Shown: piece after piece, positions 1 through 11,302 of the stretch
Numbering within the stretch: position 1 is the stretch's first letter
Layout: each line of letters opens with the position of its first letter
Source of the DNA: Plantago major
Taxonomy: Eukaryota; Streptophyta; Magnoliopsida; Lamiales; Plantaginaceae
Direction of reading: 5' to 3'
NCBI GenBank assembly: GCA_026545765.1
Contig: CM048844.1
Coordinates: forward strand, 63,663,035-63,727,034
DNA length: 64,000 bases
Notes under the pieces: model-generated
What the model saw: the letters and a program-made list of their open reading frames with translations, nothing else
What the model was told of the DNA's origin: nothing
Database searches by the model: none
Position numbers and translations under genes: made by a program

Positions 1-418
1 TCCAAGATTTTGAAACTCAAACAACTTACAGAAAGTTGTTAAGTCCAGAAGGATTTCCTTTCCTTGATCGAGGTTTTGATGACACTATTGCGGTGCCTTG
101 AAACACATGAAATTATCCTGAGTTGTTGTAGAATTCCAACACATCGGTGATGAAATTCCATTTGGAAAGGCGGATAGAAAACCCTTGATTTGTGCCTTTT
201 CAAGCATGTCAAGAATCGACTACATCGGCTTGGTTCTCTATTGCAGCCGTGAGGCATTCCTCAACCATGGCACCACCCCAAATCATTCTGTGATTTGAAG
301 TCCAATGGTCAGGATTAAAGTCTCCTACCAGTCGGTTGTTCACAATAACCAACTCTGGTGCTTGCTTTTCAATGATACCGAGGATTGAGATTTACGTGGA
401 AGAATTCTTTGGGGCCAT
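1..418 (-). pseudogene. Element A third ORF (envelope-position), N-terminal remnant
   Basis: The minus-strand ATG at 416-418 starts MAPK and aligns with the ORF start at 40061 in element D, but a TAA at 392-394 ends it after eight codons. Downstream sequence still matches D through the segment reading NPDHWTS and IWGGAM, and then continues to the window edge. D lacks about 30 bp less than A here, so A has a small deletion near its start. This copy shows what lay in the region where D carries an LTR fragment. Function is unknown; the name reflects position after pol, not a visible fusion protein. Confidence 0.6.
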
Positions 419-1216
419 CTCTTTATATAGTGTAGGGAATTTGGATTGGTGTTTGAAAGAGATTTGATTCGAATTCTTTGCGTAAAAAAACTTAATCTTG
501 ATTTGCAGAGATTGTAGAAGGTTTGTAGAGAATCAAGAGAAGGTTTTGCTATTTTTGTGTAAGTCGGAATTTTGGATTAGGCGAAAGTGATTTCTTTTGC
601 CAAAATCCTATATATATAGCAATAGAATCTCAACAGACAAATACATACAAATTGATTTTGTGTGTACGTATCTGTGATTTGCAAGCAGGCGTGAGCAAAA
701 GCTAGTTCGGCATTAAATGCAAAGTGGGCTTTGTCAGAATTTTTACAGTCCACTATTTACTGTGAATTAATTTCCACCGTATAGATCAAACGCTTAATTT
801 CATCAAGGGTCACCATTGCTTCTTCAGCAATGATCACAATCAACAAGTGTAATTGTGCCCATTTAATGAATTTTGGCTATTAGCTATCTGAATCACGTTT
901 TTGTATGACCAAGAACACTGTTTGCATCTGAATCTGTCTTATACTTAGGATTTTTCCAAGTTTTTCATCAAGATAGAAATAATGCGAATTTCAAGAGAGT
1001 AGTTGACTGCAGATAGTTGTACTATTCTCCTTTGTGTTCCCCGTTTATAGAGTGATTCAGATATCTGAGTTCCCGTCTCAGAGATCTTAAGCTGTCTTTT
1101 TGCTCTTTAGCCTTTTTGACTTCTGGATACCCGTTCCAGATTTCTCTTTTCTCTTCTCTGGATGCCCGTTCCAGATACCTCTTCTCTGGATGCCCGTTCC
1201 AGATTCCTGAACTTTT
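419..1216 (-). other. Spacer between pol and third ORF, element A, with tandem hairpins
   Basis: About 800 bp with no coding frame separates the RNase H stop from the third-ORF ATG. It holds the TATA box and, nearest pol, four inverted repeats. Three are copies of a TCTGGA/TCCAGA stem with a 7-nt loop at 1122-1140, 1157-1175 and 1185-1203. One is a CTGAG/CTCAG stem at 1065-1081. The loops share the core ACGGG. D carries degenerate counterparts at 39291-39421. Confidence 0.6.
609..618 (-). promoter_or_regulatory. TATA box upstream of the third ORF, element A
   Basis: The minus strand reads GCTATATATATAGG here, about 190 bp before the third-ORF ATG at 418. The same box followed by the same downstream sequence (GATTTTGGCAAAAG) occurs at 39871-39882 in D, about 180 bp before its ATG. 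Conservation of box and spacing in two diverged copies suggests a separate promoter for the third ORF. That is inference without transcript data. Confidence 0.45.
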
Positions 1217-3087
1217 TCAGTTCATTGGTAGTTCCATTAGTCCAAGACTATGTCTTAAGGCTAAGAATCTACTTTCTTGTAGTGGCTTAGTGAAGATATC
1301 TGCAAGTTGGTCTTCAGTGCCAATCTTGAGTATCTCTATATTGCCTTTTTCAACATGGTCTCTGATGAAGTGATGTCTAACATCAATATGCTTTGTTCTG
1401 GCATGAAATTTAGGATTCTGCGTAATCGCAATAGCACTTGTGTTGTCACAGTAAATGGGAGTTTTCTCTTCATCGAGTCCATAGTCTTTAAGTTGTTGTT
1501 GTATCCACAGAATTTGTGTTGCACAACAACCAGCAGCAATATATTCAGCCTCTGTGGTAGAAGTTGCAATTGAGTTTTGCTTCTTGCTAAACCACGAGAT
1601 AAGTCTAGTACCCAGAAACTGACAAGTTCCTGAGGTGCTTTTCCTATCAAGCAGTGATCCAGCATAATCAGCGTCTGAGTACCCAGCTAAACTCAATCCG
1701 CTTTCTTTAGGATACCACAATCCTACATCTACTGTACCTTTTACATACCTTAATATTTTCATAGCAATGTTGTAGTGTGTTTGCATCGGATTTGTCTGAA
1801 ATCTAGCACACACTCCAACGGCGTATTGAATATCAGGTCTACTTGCAGTGAGGTAAAGTAGTGAACCTATCAATTTCCTATACTTATGTTCTTCAACACT
1901 CTTATCTGATTCAGTATAGGTCATTTTGGTTCCAATTCTCATAGGTATCTTAGCATTCTTTTCAGAAGGCTTAAGATTGAATTTTGTGAGCATATCTTTT
2001 GCATACTTTGTTTGACTAATGAATATTCCATCATTGAGTTGCTTGACTTGCAATCCTAGAAAATAATTCATTTCTCCCATCATGCTCATCTCAAACTTAC
2101 TTTTCATGAGATTTGCAAAGTCATTACAAAGTTGCTTGTCCTTAGATCCAAATATGATGTCATCAACATATACTTGAACTAAGAGTAGTTTCCCATCATG
2201 ATTTAAGGTAAATAAAGTTTTATCAACTTCACCTTTCTTGAAACCACTTTCCAGAAGGTATTTGGCCAAAGTGTTATACCATGCTGTTGGAGCCTGTTTC
2301 AGTCCATACAGAGCTTTCTGTGGTTTATAGACCATTCTACTTTCTGAGGAAACTTCAAAGCCAAGTGGTTGCTCAACATAAACTTCTTCTGCAAGTTCAC
2401 CATTCAAGAATGCACTTTTGACATCCATCTGATAAACCTTAAAATCTTTATGAGCTGCAAAAGCTAGAAAGAGTCTTATTGCATCCAATCTGGCAACTGG
2501 TGCATATGACTCATCAAAATCTAAGCCTTCAGTCTGGGTAAATCCCTTGGCAACCAATCTTGCTTTGTTTCTGGTTATTTCACCAGATTCATTCATTTTT
2601 TTTTGAAAACCCATTTAGTTCCAATCACAGATATTCCTTCCACAAATGGAACTAGTTTCCAGACATTGTTTCTCTCAAATTGATCCAACTCTTCTTGCAT
2701 TGTAGAGATCCAGTCTTGGTCTCCTAATGCTTCTTCTATATTTTTAGGTTCAATATTTGAGATGAAACATCCAAAGAGAGAATTAGCATTTTCAGCTATT
2801 GCTCTCCTAGTCCTAACACCTTGATTAATTGGTCCAATCACATCTTTTACAGGATGATCCTTGATCCATCTCATCATAGGTTTAGTGCTAGTAGGATCAA
2901 TATCCAAATGATTTGAATGTGAATCACTGGGATTTTGATTTGATACTTTTTCAGTATCTAAGACATTTTGCTCCTCAGAAGGGCTATTAATGTCTGACAC
3001 TTGTTCAGTGTTTGAGCTATCTGGAACATGTCTTTCAGAGATATTATTTCCAGAGATAGCTTCATGATGAATATCTTCAGTTTCCAT
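1217..3087 (-). pseudogene. Element A pol: reverse transcriptase and RNase H
   Basis: A linker with acidic, Ser-rich sequence (3087-2593) leads into RT. After a 1-base loss in an A-run near 2600, a 465-codon open frame (2614-1217) covers the rest of RT and all of RNase H. Visible motifs are [29 protein letters not shown], the catalytic YVDDIIFG, and RNase H with STTEAEY, a CDNTSA acidic site and HIDVRHHF. The tail LADIFTKPL is typical of copia RNase H ends. This is the best-preserved RT-RH in the window because it keeps YVDD in frame; the element still cannot make a full polyprotein. Confidence 0.88.
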
Positions 3088-3236
3088 TTATGGAAGTTTC
3101 ATAGGAAATTCTTCATCATATTTGTGAGTCATCTGGTTGTTACTAGGCATATCAAGCTTTTCTACGTCAGAGTCATCCTCACTTTCCATAATGATGTTTC
3201 TCCTTTCTGAGGATTCTTCTTCAGAATCCCTCAACA

Positions 3237-4591
3237 TTAGTTCTTTGAACCTTTCTGAGAGTTCATCATTAGGAGGTGTTTTCTTACTTCCTTCATAGAA
3301 TACAACATGAACTGATTCTTCAATTTTCTTTGTTCTTTTGTTGTAAATTTCAGAGCTTTGCTATTCGTGGAATAACCAAGAAATACACCTTCATCCGCCT
3401 TTGGTTGAAATGTTCTCAGATAATCTTTTCCATTGTTTAGAACAAAACATCTACAACCAAATACTCTCAGATGTTTGATATTAGGGGGTCTACCAACCAA
3501 GATTTCATAAGGGGTCTTGTCATGGTGTTTGTTTATCAAACATCTGCTTACGAGTGTAGCAGTGTGTTTACGACTTCAACCCAATAAACTTCACTTATTT
3601 CAAAGGTGTCGCTAGTATCGTCCTTGAGACTTCTTTAAGGGTTCTGTTTTTCCTTTGCGCAACACCATTTTGTTGAGGTGTTCTTACAGAGGAAAGTTGG
3701 TGTTGTATACCTTTGCAGGTACAAAACTCCTTTATGTACTGGTTGACAAACTCAGTACCATGGTCTGTTCTGATTGTAGATACCTTGTCATTTTTCATGA
3801 CTTCAAGCTTTTTCAGCAAGTTTGGTATCTCCACCCTGGCATCAGATTTGTGTTTCAGAAAGACAACCCAAGTGAATCTTGAGAAGTCATCTACAACACC
3901 TGACCATACTTCTTTCCTGCATAACTAGTTACAGATGATTCAAAAAGACCCATGTGTAATAGTTGCAGTGGTCTAACACTAGAGTGTCTGATTTTGGACT
4001 TGAAAGAGATCTTAGATTGTTTCCCCATCTGACAGGCAGAACAGATACCATCCTTTCTGAAAGATGTTCTGGGAAGGCCAACCACTAACTCTTTCTTGGC
4101 AAGTCTGTTCAGAGTTTTGAAGTTCAAGTGACTCATTCTTTTGTGCCATAACCAGTGCTCTTCTGTGTGACCAAATTGACTCACCATGAGACATTCTTCA
4201 GTTGTGGCAGATGCCCAATCGGCAACATAAAGACTGCCTTTCCGCCGAGCAACCAAGACTGCTTGCTGAATTATCACAATTAGTTTGCAGTATTTTGCTT
4301 TGAATTTTATAGTAAAACCTTTGTCTGCAAACTGGCTCATGCTAAATAGATTATATTTCAAATCCTTAACATGTAATACGTCAGTGATTGTTAATGTTCC
4401 CAATTTGACGTTGCCAAATCCCAGAGAGGGATTTAATTCTCCTCCAGCAAATCTGATATCTGGTCCTGTGTTGCAAGCTTTGTAATCGACCAGATTTGCT
4501 TTGTCTCCTGTCATGTGCTTTCCGCATCCACTATCAAATAGCCATTGTGCTTTATCCAGGAAGCATTCTGCACACAACAGGAAACAGGAGA
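3237..4591 (-). pseudogene. Element A pol: protease and integrase
   Basis: The frame ending at 4577 begins with the aspartic protease signature DSGCGKHMTG and continues into the pre-integrase zinc domain (WHKRMSH, then CSACQMG) and the start of the integrase core. The first catalytic Asp, found in LHMDLF of copies C and D, reads Gly here (LHMGLF). Further integrase segments follow at 3595-3834 (RTDHGTEF and the QNGVAQRKNR box, where C has AERKNR) and 3237-3539 (HHDKTPYE, VFGCRCFVLN). Frame breaks separate the pieces. Two altered catalytic positions plus frameshifts mean this integrase is dead. Confidence 0.85.
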
Positions 4592-5993
4592 TTAGGTTCT
4601 CAATTTACAGTTGGAACCATCAGGACTAAACAATCTTCCAAGAGGGAATCCATTTTGAATGAATTTCCTTGGAACATTCTTTTGTCTGATAGGAACATAA
4701 GGAGGAATTCTAATTGAATGATTATCATTATTAAGAATTATTTTCTTCCTTGGTGTGTTCCTAGGTGCTCCATTTGGTGCTTTCAGATACCTGTCAGGTT
4801 TCTGAGTTTGCTTTTCAGTAAACTTAGCTTTACTTGCCAGATTTCTTCTAGCCCTGGCATTCAGATTTTCAGTGGCTTGATTCAACTTCCACTTCTGATA
4901 ATTGCTTTGAGCAATTCTAGCCTTTAGCCATCGTTCTTTCTCCTGTTTGTATTCATGAGCAAGTTGTTTCCCGATGCCTTTATAGCCAATACCGTTTCGA
5001 GCACTTGAAGCTATCTGAGATCTTTTCTCAGCTTTGCTAGTCTCGGTTGGTCCAATTTCTTTCCGAAAAAGTGACATGGGAGAATTTGCCAGCTCCAGCA
5101 ATTCTACCCTTTTGAGAGACATAGCACTGTGGGTGTTTACACTTTTCAGTGTTGTGTTTCTTTTTAGAGACGTGCCCAACAGTTTTGTTTTTTACTTGTT
5201 TTTCCCACAAAGGTTTAGTCGCAACTGCCTTTCTTTTGTCAACAATCTTCGTCTTCTGACCGATACTATAGATTGCATGGGAACCATCTTGCTGAGTACT
5301 TACAAATGTTCTTCTTTCCTCACTCTTATTCAGAGTGATGGAACAATCTGTCTGTGTATTCAGCCCAAGTCCTTTCTTTTCTGAAGGATCTCTTAAGTAA
5401 GATTGTACTTCAGTAAGACTGTCACTAGCTTTGGCATAAGATTGAAAAGATAATTCTTTCTTTTCGAGTTCCTTGTTCTCAGAAAGAAGATCTTCATATT
5501 TCTTTCGTAATTCAGCCATTGCTTCTTTATGTGAATTTTCAGTCTCAGATATCTGAGCTTTCAGAAATGCATTTTCAGCATCCTTTTTCTCAGATATCTT
5601 AACTAATTGAGAATTTTCCTTTCAAGAGAATTCTTTTCTTCTTCAAGATTTTCGGCTCTAGCTCGGATCATTAGAAATTCTCTTTCATAGATGTCAAGTT
5701 CTTTCCTGAGATTTTCTAGATCTTTTATTTCTTCTTCATCACTTTCATAAGTATAACAAGAAGTATGTGTTACCTCATCAGCCATAAGACAGATTTCTAT
5801 GTTAGGATGTCTGGACCGTCAATTTCAGCAACTCCACACATTTCATTCTTCTTGAGGCCGAAGTCGATTATATCATGAGTAACTCCACATAATTCTGGTG
5901 ATGGTAAGGTTGAGTCATCTGAATTGTCATCTTCAGAATCTGTCTCAACGTCTAGAGCATCCAGTTGAGTTTGGATTTTCTTTCTTTCTTCAG
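4592..5993 (-). pseudogene. Element A gag-pol linker: coiled coil and basic region
   Basis: Between the gag zinc knuckle and the protease lie several frame-broken pieces. An acidic start (5785-5603, MADEVTHTS, YESDEEE) passes into heptad-rich Leu/Glu sequence, continued at 5519-5037 (YEDLLSENKELEKKEL). A Cys/His-bearing stretch (KKHNTEKCKHPQC) and a Lys/Arg-rich basic region at 5179-4592 follow. An extended coiled-coil region between gag and protease is typical of Sireviruses. Elements C and D carry counterparts, but D has lost most of the coiled coil. Confidence 0.7.
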
Positions 5994-7094
5994 TTAATAA
6001 AGCTTTCTAGCTTCTTCTAAGATTCTTCTATCTTTCTTGTCACCTGTCCTTAGTTTGTTAAAGGCAGGACAATCCTTCTTGAAATGACCAGGTTTCTGAC
6101 AATAGAAACAGATATCGTTTCCAATTTCTACTTCCTCAGTACATGATGCTTTCTGAGCTGGCTTGTTCAGCGAGCTTTGCATATTTTTGTACTGGTGATA
6201 GTTTGAGCCTAGATGCTTTTTCAGCTTCTCTTTGGCTTTTCGTCTCTCAATTTCTCGACTGACATATTTGCTCATTTGCTTTGCAGCAAGAGCATCCTCA
6301 GTCTCTTCCTTGCTTTTCTTCTTTTCAAAAGTTCCTTGAGCAACTAGAGCAATATTCTGCAACTTTTCAGTTGTTTGTTCTCTTTGTGTTGTCTCATAAT
6401 CAACCGTAGCAAGATGTGAGAAGAGTTCCACTGGAATGATATTTGGCATTCCTTGGTTAAAATAAAAGAATTTAGTATGCTCCCAGTTGTGGTTAAGACT
6501 TCTGACAATATTCTTAATTTTTTCTGACTGGGAGTATCTGTTGCTTTCCCCAAGTGCTGCCATATCACTCATGAGAGTGGTAAATCTGAAATCAAGTTCT
6601 TCCAGAGTTTCAGTGGGTCCTTGTTTGAAATTTTGAAATTTCAACTTGAGAACTTCGAACTTGTTTTCTTTGATTTTCTCAGTTCCGGCACAGATTTCTT
6701 CAATCAGTTGCCAGGCAACTTTCGCCGTTTTAGCACCCACTTTTAATCGTATGTGCTCAGGTGTCGATCTGATGATGATATTACGAGCTTGACCATCCAG
6801 ACGATTTCTCTTGGCATCTTCCGATGTCCAGAGTTCTCTGGGCTTTGGTTCGTAAAAAACTTGACTAGTAGATCTCCCACTTGTTGACGCATCAGTTTGT
6901 GAAGATCCTTCGCTTTGATCTCTGTCTCTACCATTAGAAACCTCCATGACTTGTTGAAGTTGTTGAATGACTATTGGGCCATTCTTTATAACTTCGATCA
7001 TTTCGTCACTTATGGCTTCAAGGTGGAGCATCATGTTATTTTTTCATTTCTCGTAGTTCTCTGGTTTGAGAACGGGTGCATCACTCAGAGACAT
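5994..7094 (-). pseudogene. Element A gag
   Basis: The natural start is the minus-strand ATG at 7092-7094 (MSLSDAP, then PENYEK). A TGA replaces a Trp codon about 15 codons in, so the longest open piece starts at the internal Met at 7034. That piece has 346 codons and includes the copia gag (UBN2-type) core and one CX2CX4HX4C zinc knuckle, CFYCQKPGHFKKDC. This is the only gag in the window with the complete central domain: C and D share a deletion of about 130 codons there. A frame break follows at the C-terminal end. Confidence 0.85.
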
Positions 7095-7198
7095 TCCTGC
7101 ACACTTAACACACAAATTAAATAGTCCTCGAAAATGGACAAAGTTCCCTCACCTATCTGGGGATCTAGGTTCAGTGCAGAAGGCTTGTGAACCTCCTA

Positions 7199-7209
7199 CT
7201 CTGATGCCA
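7199..7209 (-). other. Primer-binding site, element A
   Basis: Two bases inside the LTR, the minus strand reads TGGCATCAGAG. Copies C and D read TGGTATCAGAG, the usual plant copia site complementary to the initiator tRNA-Met 3' end. It places the 5' LTR on the right and fixes the orientation. Confidence 0.8.
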
Positions 7210-7211
7210 CT

Positions 7212-8827
7212 TGTTGGTCCAGATAACGGCAAAGTAAAAGACTAGAGGGGGTGAATAGTCTTTAAAACTTTTGTCGATAAAAGCTTTCTCGATATACGTA
7301 GATATCTGATACTTAGATTCAGAGCGCGGAAGACTTAAGATAGATAAGTGTAGAAACAGTTAAAGTGTGTGTGTGTGTTGCTGAAATGTAAGTACAGAAA
7401 AGTAAATAACATAGCAAGTATAGTGGTATCTGGAGGTGGCGTAATCCTCCAACTAATCCACTTCGGTCTTCCAAAGACCTAGAATTCACTAGAATAGATA
7501 ATTGAGATCACCTTACAAAAATCCTATTCTAAGATTCCTTAAACAAATGGTTCCCAACCAAATGTTCCCCCTAAGTTGTTCCCCGGCTTTCACAGCCAAG
7601 TACTTCTGACTCGAAACCTTTTGAGCTATTCCTAGCTTCCCAAGCTAAGTACTTCACATGCTCAATATCCTTGAGTTATTCCTTAGTTTCTCAAACTAAG
7701 TACTTCACTGTACTCCAAAGGTGATGGTGTTGGTTTTGGTTTGAGTTGTCAGATGAGCTTCTTTAATAACTTTTCAGTTAATCAGATAGCTCTGTGACTC
7801 AAGTATACTTAATACACTTTTCAATGTATGGTATCTTGTTCTTTTTACTGACCCAAGTCTTAGATAAATGTTCAAGAGAATGAATCTCAGATACCTGATC
7901 TTTCAATTCAACTCTTTCACAGATAGCAGTGCTTGTTTAGGATCAGGACACTTAGAACTTCAATGTTACTCAAGATCAAGAGCTTTGGTCGCAACAGAAA
8001 GCATTCAGGATAAGTAATTTGCTTGAGATAGCGAGTTATGTGTTCAATTTAAGTTCTTTAGGTTGTGTGTCTTCTCAAGCTGTCTAAGTGTTGATATTTA
8101 TAGATGAATTTGAGTGCCGTTTGAATAGTATCCATTAGGCTTAAATCAAATTCAAACTATTGATATCTGTGTATAGTACTGTGAGTTTGTCTTCTTCTTC
8201 AGAAGCTACCGTTGCTTTTGTTCAGACATCTCTGTCCGTGCATTTAATGCATTGTACTATACTTTTGTCCTGTAGTGCCAACGGAACTATGCTTTGTATC
8301 AGAGACTTAACTTTATCAGTTTTCTCTGAGTTTTAGCACGTCCTTACCTTTAACTTCAGATACCACTTTTATTGAAACAACTTTGTTTGCAATATATATT
8401 TCTTTATCAGAAATGTGGTTTAAAGCTCAAGGTATCTGAGAGTAGATACCTGTGGGCACTTTCCTGGTTTTCAGAAACCTTCCAGTTCTCAGATATCTCT
8501 TGTGACATAGCTTGTTTAAAACTATTCGTGTCTTCAAGATATCTGGCCAAGGTATCTGTAAAACTATTTCAGTAATCTTGTGCAGTTTCTTCAAATCTTC
8601 AATGTCGTTGAACTTGTTCTGCTTGGATGTCTTCTTCTTGGTCTTCTCTTCATAAAATAAAAATTACAATTTGAGACCTAACATCCTATACAAGATTAGC
8701 TAGACTATCATACTTAGTGGGTTTCCTCTTTTACAATGTTCAAGTGAACCAAGAGTAGTAATCACCTTTCTGAGACTAAGATAAGTCATCATGTTGCTGA
8801 TCAAAATCTAAACATATATTTCTAACA
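7212..8827 (-). repeat. Element A 5' LTR
   Basis: On the plus strand it opens TGTTGGTCCAGATAACGG and closes TTCTAACA, the ends of this LTR family. It is about 1.6 kb and aligns with the other LTRs here. It has the hairpin modules at 7581-7600, 7631-7649 and 7681-7700, and a G-run (C-run on the sense strand) of five at 7247-7251, the shortest of the family. One hairpin stem (7631-7649) carries a T-A to C-G double change relative to other copies. Confidence 0.9.
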
Positions 8828-8861
8828 AAATATCTAACAAATTTCCTAACAAATTTCCTAA
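8828..8861. repeat. Short tandem copies of the LTR/polypurine-tract junction
   Basis: Just outside the A LTR end the 12-bp unit CTAACAAATTTC recurs, twice complete plus partial copies. The unit equals the reverse complement of the LTR start joined to the AAATT end of the polypurine tract. A simple insertion would have only a 5-bp target duplication here, so the junction between A and B was rearranged. Confidence 0.6.
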
Positions 8862-9360
8862 CAAGCACTTACTGGTAAATCAAAAATTTCCATAACCAAT
8901 CCATAAACAACTTATGGCATGGAGAAAAGACAAGCCAGTCTTGATTAACACCAACCACATCAAGAGAATAGAAGCCATGGAGAAGGACCTCTCTGATGAT
9001 TGTCCTTATGGAAAGCTAGATGATGTGCACATAATTCCCAACGTCACTGGAACAGGCACAAGAGCAAGACTTGTTGTGGAACCCTATGAGTCATTTTATA
9101 TGACTGGAGATCAATACAAGGGTGACATCATATATCTGAGGACCATATATGAATACTTCAAGCTATCAGATATCAGAATTGAGCATGCCTGGAAATGGGA
9201 AAAATATCTGTGGGTCAAACAATTTGCCAAGAAGAATCCCACCAAAACCTACAAGGAAGTTTGTGGATTTGCCAGAAACACTGAGATGATAGTCAGGACC
9301 TTGCTCTATAACTACTCAGATGATATCAAAAGGTTTGGGGATAGGGAATTTGCGAATTGA
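8862..9360 (+). pseudogene. Element B third ORF, C-terminal fragment
   Basis: The segment matches the C-terminal domain in C and D: KHLLVN, MAWRKDKPVLINT, SDDCPYGK, TGTGTRARLVV, YLRTIYEYFKLS, HAWKWEKYLWVKQF and RTLLYNYSDD. It opens just after the junction, has an in-frame TAA a few codons in, then runs open from 8914 to the TGA at 9358-9360. The domain is basic and aromatic-rich, with no signal peptide or membrane helix. I do not recognise its function. Confidence 0.7.
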
Positions 9361-9737
9361 TCCACAGATCTGCTGATTGAAGACTTGAAGACTAGTTTAT
9401 TAGGATGTCTACTTGGAGCTTGGTTACTCCTGTTGTCCTAATTTAACTAAGTGTTTTGTATCTTGCTGACTGTGCTGTAATATGCTTTATTTACTAAGTT
9501 ATCTATGAACTTTCTTTGTAACATATCTGATGAACCTACTCTCAGATATCAATCTATAAAAAGATAACTTGTCAGCAAAGATCACACCTTGTGATTTGGT
9601 TGATGTTTACTTTCTGCACTTAATTAAAATGAATTGAAAAGATCATAAGAAATGATTAAGTGTTAGATTGTTCCCTCTTCCAAGTGGTAATAGCTTTTAA
9701 AGACAGTCATCGTTGACTGATCAAAAAGGGGGAAATT
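9361..9737 (+). other. Element B 3' noncoding tail and polypurine tract
   Basis: No coding frame is present. The tract AAAAAGGGGGAAATT at 9723-9737 abuts the LTR, as expected for second-strand priming. The same tail follows the third ORF in C, where the tract is deleted, and in D. Confidence 0.75.
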
Positions 9738-11302
9738 TAGTAGGAATATCTGTTTAGATTTTGATCAGCAATCTAATGACTTATCTTAGCTCAGAAAGGT
9801 GGTTAGTACTCTTGGTTCACTTTAACACTATAAAAGAGGAAAATCACTAAGTATGTTAGTCTAGCAAATCTTGTATAGGATGTTAGGTCTCTGAATGTAA
9901 TTTTTTATATCTTTGAAGAAGACCAAGAAGAAGGCATCCAGCAGGATTGTTCAACAAATTTTGAAGATTTGAGACTGCACAAGATTTCTGAAGATGAAGG
10001 TTATCAGATACCTATGTCCAGATATCTTTGATAAAAAAGTGTTTCTCAATAAACAAGTTTTGCAAAAGATATCTGAAAACACAAGGTTTCTGAACAAGGA
10101 AAAGTGCCCACAGACATCTACACTCAGATATCCTGGATAAAACTATGTTTCTGGGAAACAATGTTTCAACAGGTATCTAGAGTTGTGAAGGTCCATGGAA
10201 AGGGACATGCAATGCTTCAGAAAGCGTGCATAGTTCCGTTGGCACTACAGGACAAAAATAGTACAATGCAATAAATGCGCAGACCGAGACATCTGAACAA
10301 AAGAGGAAATCTCTGAAAAGAGACAACGTCTTCTGCAGTACTATTTACAGATATCAATAGTTTGAATTTCATTAAACCTAATGGATACTATTCAAACGGC
10401 ATGATTTTCAACTATAAATATCAACACTTAAAATGCTTGAAACACACCTTGAACATACACTGAACACGCCAAGAACATACATCGACGAATTCATTCAAGC
10501 ATACAAGCCTTCGACCTACTTACTCTTTAGCTTACAGTTGCGACTAAGCTCTTGAATTCTAAGTAGCACGAAAGTTCTAAGTGTCCTGATCCGTAACAAG
10601 CATTGCTATCTGTGAAGGAGTTGAATCAAAAGATCAAGTATCTACGCTTCATTCTCTAGAACATTTAACATAGACTTGGGTCAGTAAAGAACATATCACC
10701 ACACATTGTGAAGTGTGTTAAGTGAATTTTGTTCTATCAAGTATTCTTACATAACTGAGAGAGTTATAAAGACTACTCACCTGACAAACTACCTTAACCA
10801 ACACCTTAAACGGCGTGGAGTACAGGAAGTACTTAGTTTGGGAAACTAAGGAATGGCTCAAAGGTTTCTGAGTATAGGAAGTACTTGGCTGAGAAAGCCG
10901 GGGAATAACTCAGGGGGAACACTTGGTTGGGAACCTAGTGTATTTAGGAATCGAGAGAAGATATTTGTATGGTGAACTCAATTATCTGTCTTAGTGGATT
11001 CTAGGTCTGAGAAAGGCCGAAGTGGATTAGTTGAAGGATTATGCCACCTTTAGATACCACTATAAAGATCTGTGTTATTTACTTTCTGCAATTTAGTACT
11101 TTCTTTATTTACCTTGCTGAGTATCTACACACATCTTGCTGAGCACGTGCACTTATCTCTGAAATGCTTCTGCTCTCTGAAATTAAGTATCAGATATCTT
11201 CATAGATATCTGAGAAATTGTGTTCATCGACAAAAGTTGTAAAAAACTATTCAACCCCCCCCCCCCCCAAGTCTTTTCCCTTTGTTGATATCTGGACCAA
11301 CA
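9738..11302 (+). repeat. Element B 3' LTR
   Basis: The start reads TAGTAGG where the family consensus is TGTTAGG, so the terminal TG is lost; D's 3' LTR has the same TAGTA start. It ends in ACCAACA. B has only one copy of the CTTAGTTT hairpin module where C and D have two. A run of 14 C lies at 11255-11268. B shares with C's 3' LTR the variant GTTGATATCTGG near the end, where the others read GCCGTTATCTGG. Confidence 0.88.

Larger units (their letters stand above)
1..8827 (-). mobile_element. Element A: Sirevirus-like Ty1/copia retrotransposon, 3' end outside window
   Basis: The domain order read on the minus strand is gag, protease, integrase, reverse transcriptase, RNase H, spacer, then the start of a third ORF. 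Integrase before RT defines Ty1/copia. The extra ORF after pol, the coiled-coil gag-pol linker and the RNase H sequence around [11 protein letters not shown] point to the Sirevirus lineage. The 5' LTR (7212-8827) and an initiator-Met-type primer site lie on the right. The 3' LTR is beyond base 1. Several nonsense and frameshift lesions make this copy non-autonomous. Confidence 0.85.
8862..11302 (+). mobile_element. Element B: 3' end of a Sirevirus-like copia element
   Basis: The piece contains the C-terminal part of the third ORF, a 3' noncoding tail with polypurine tract, and a 3' LTR ending in CCAACA. The 5' portion is cut off at the rearranged junction with A. The flank after the LTR starts CAGTG, as it does after element C. 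B and C also share a 27-bp deletion in the third ORF that D and F lack, so B and C have a common 3' ancestry. Confidence 0.8.
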
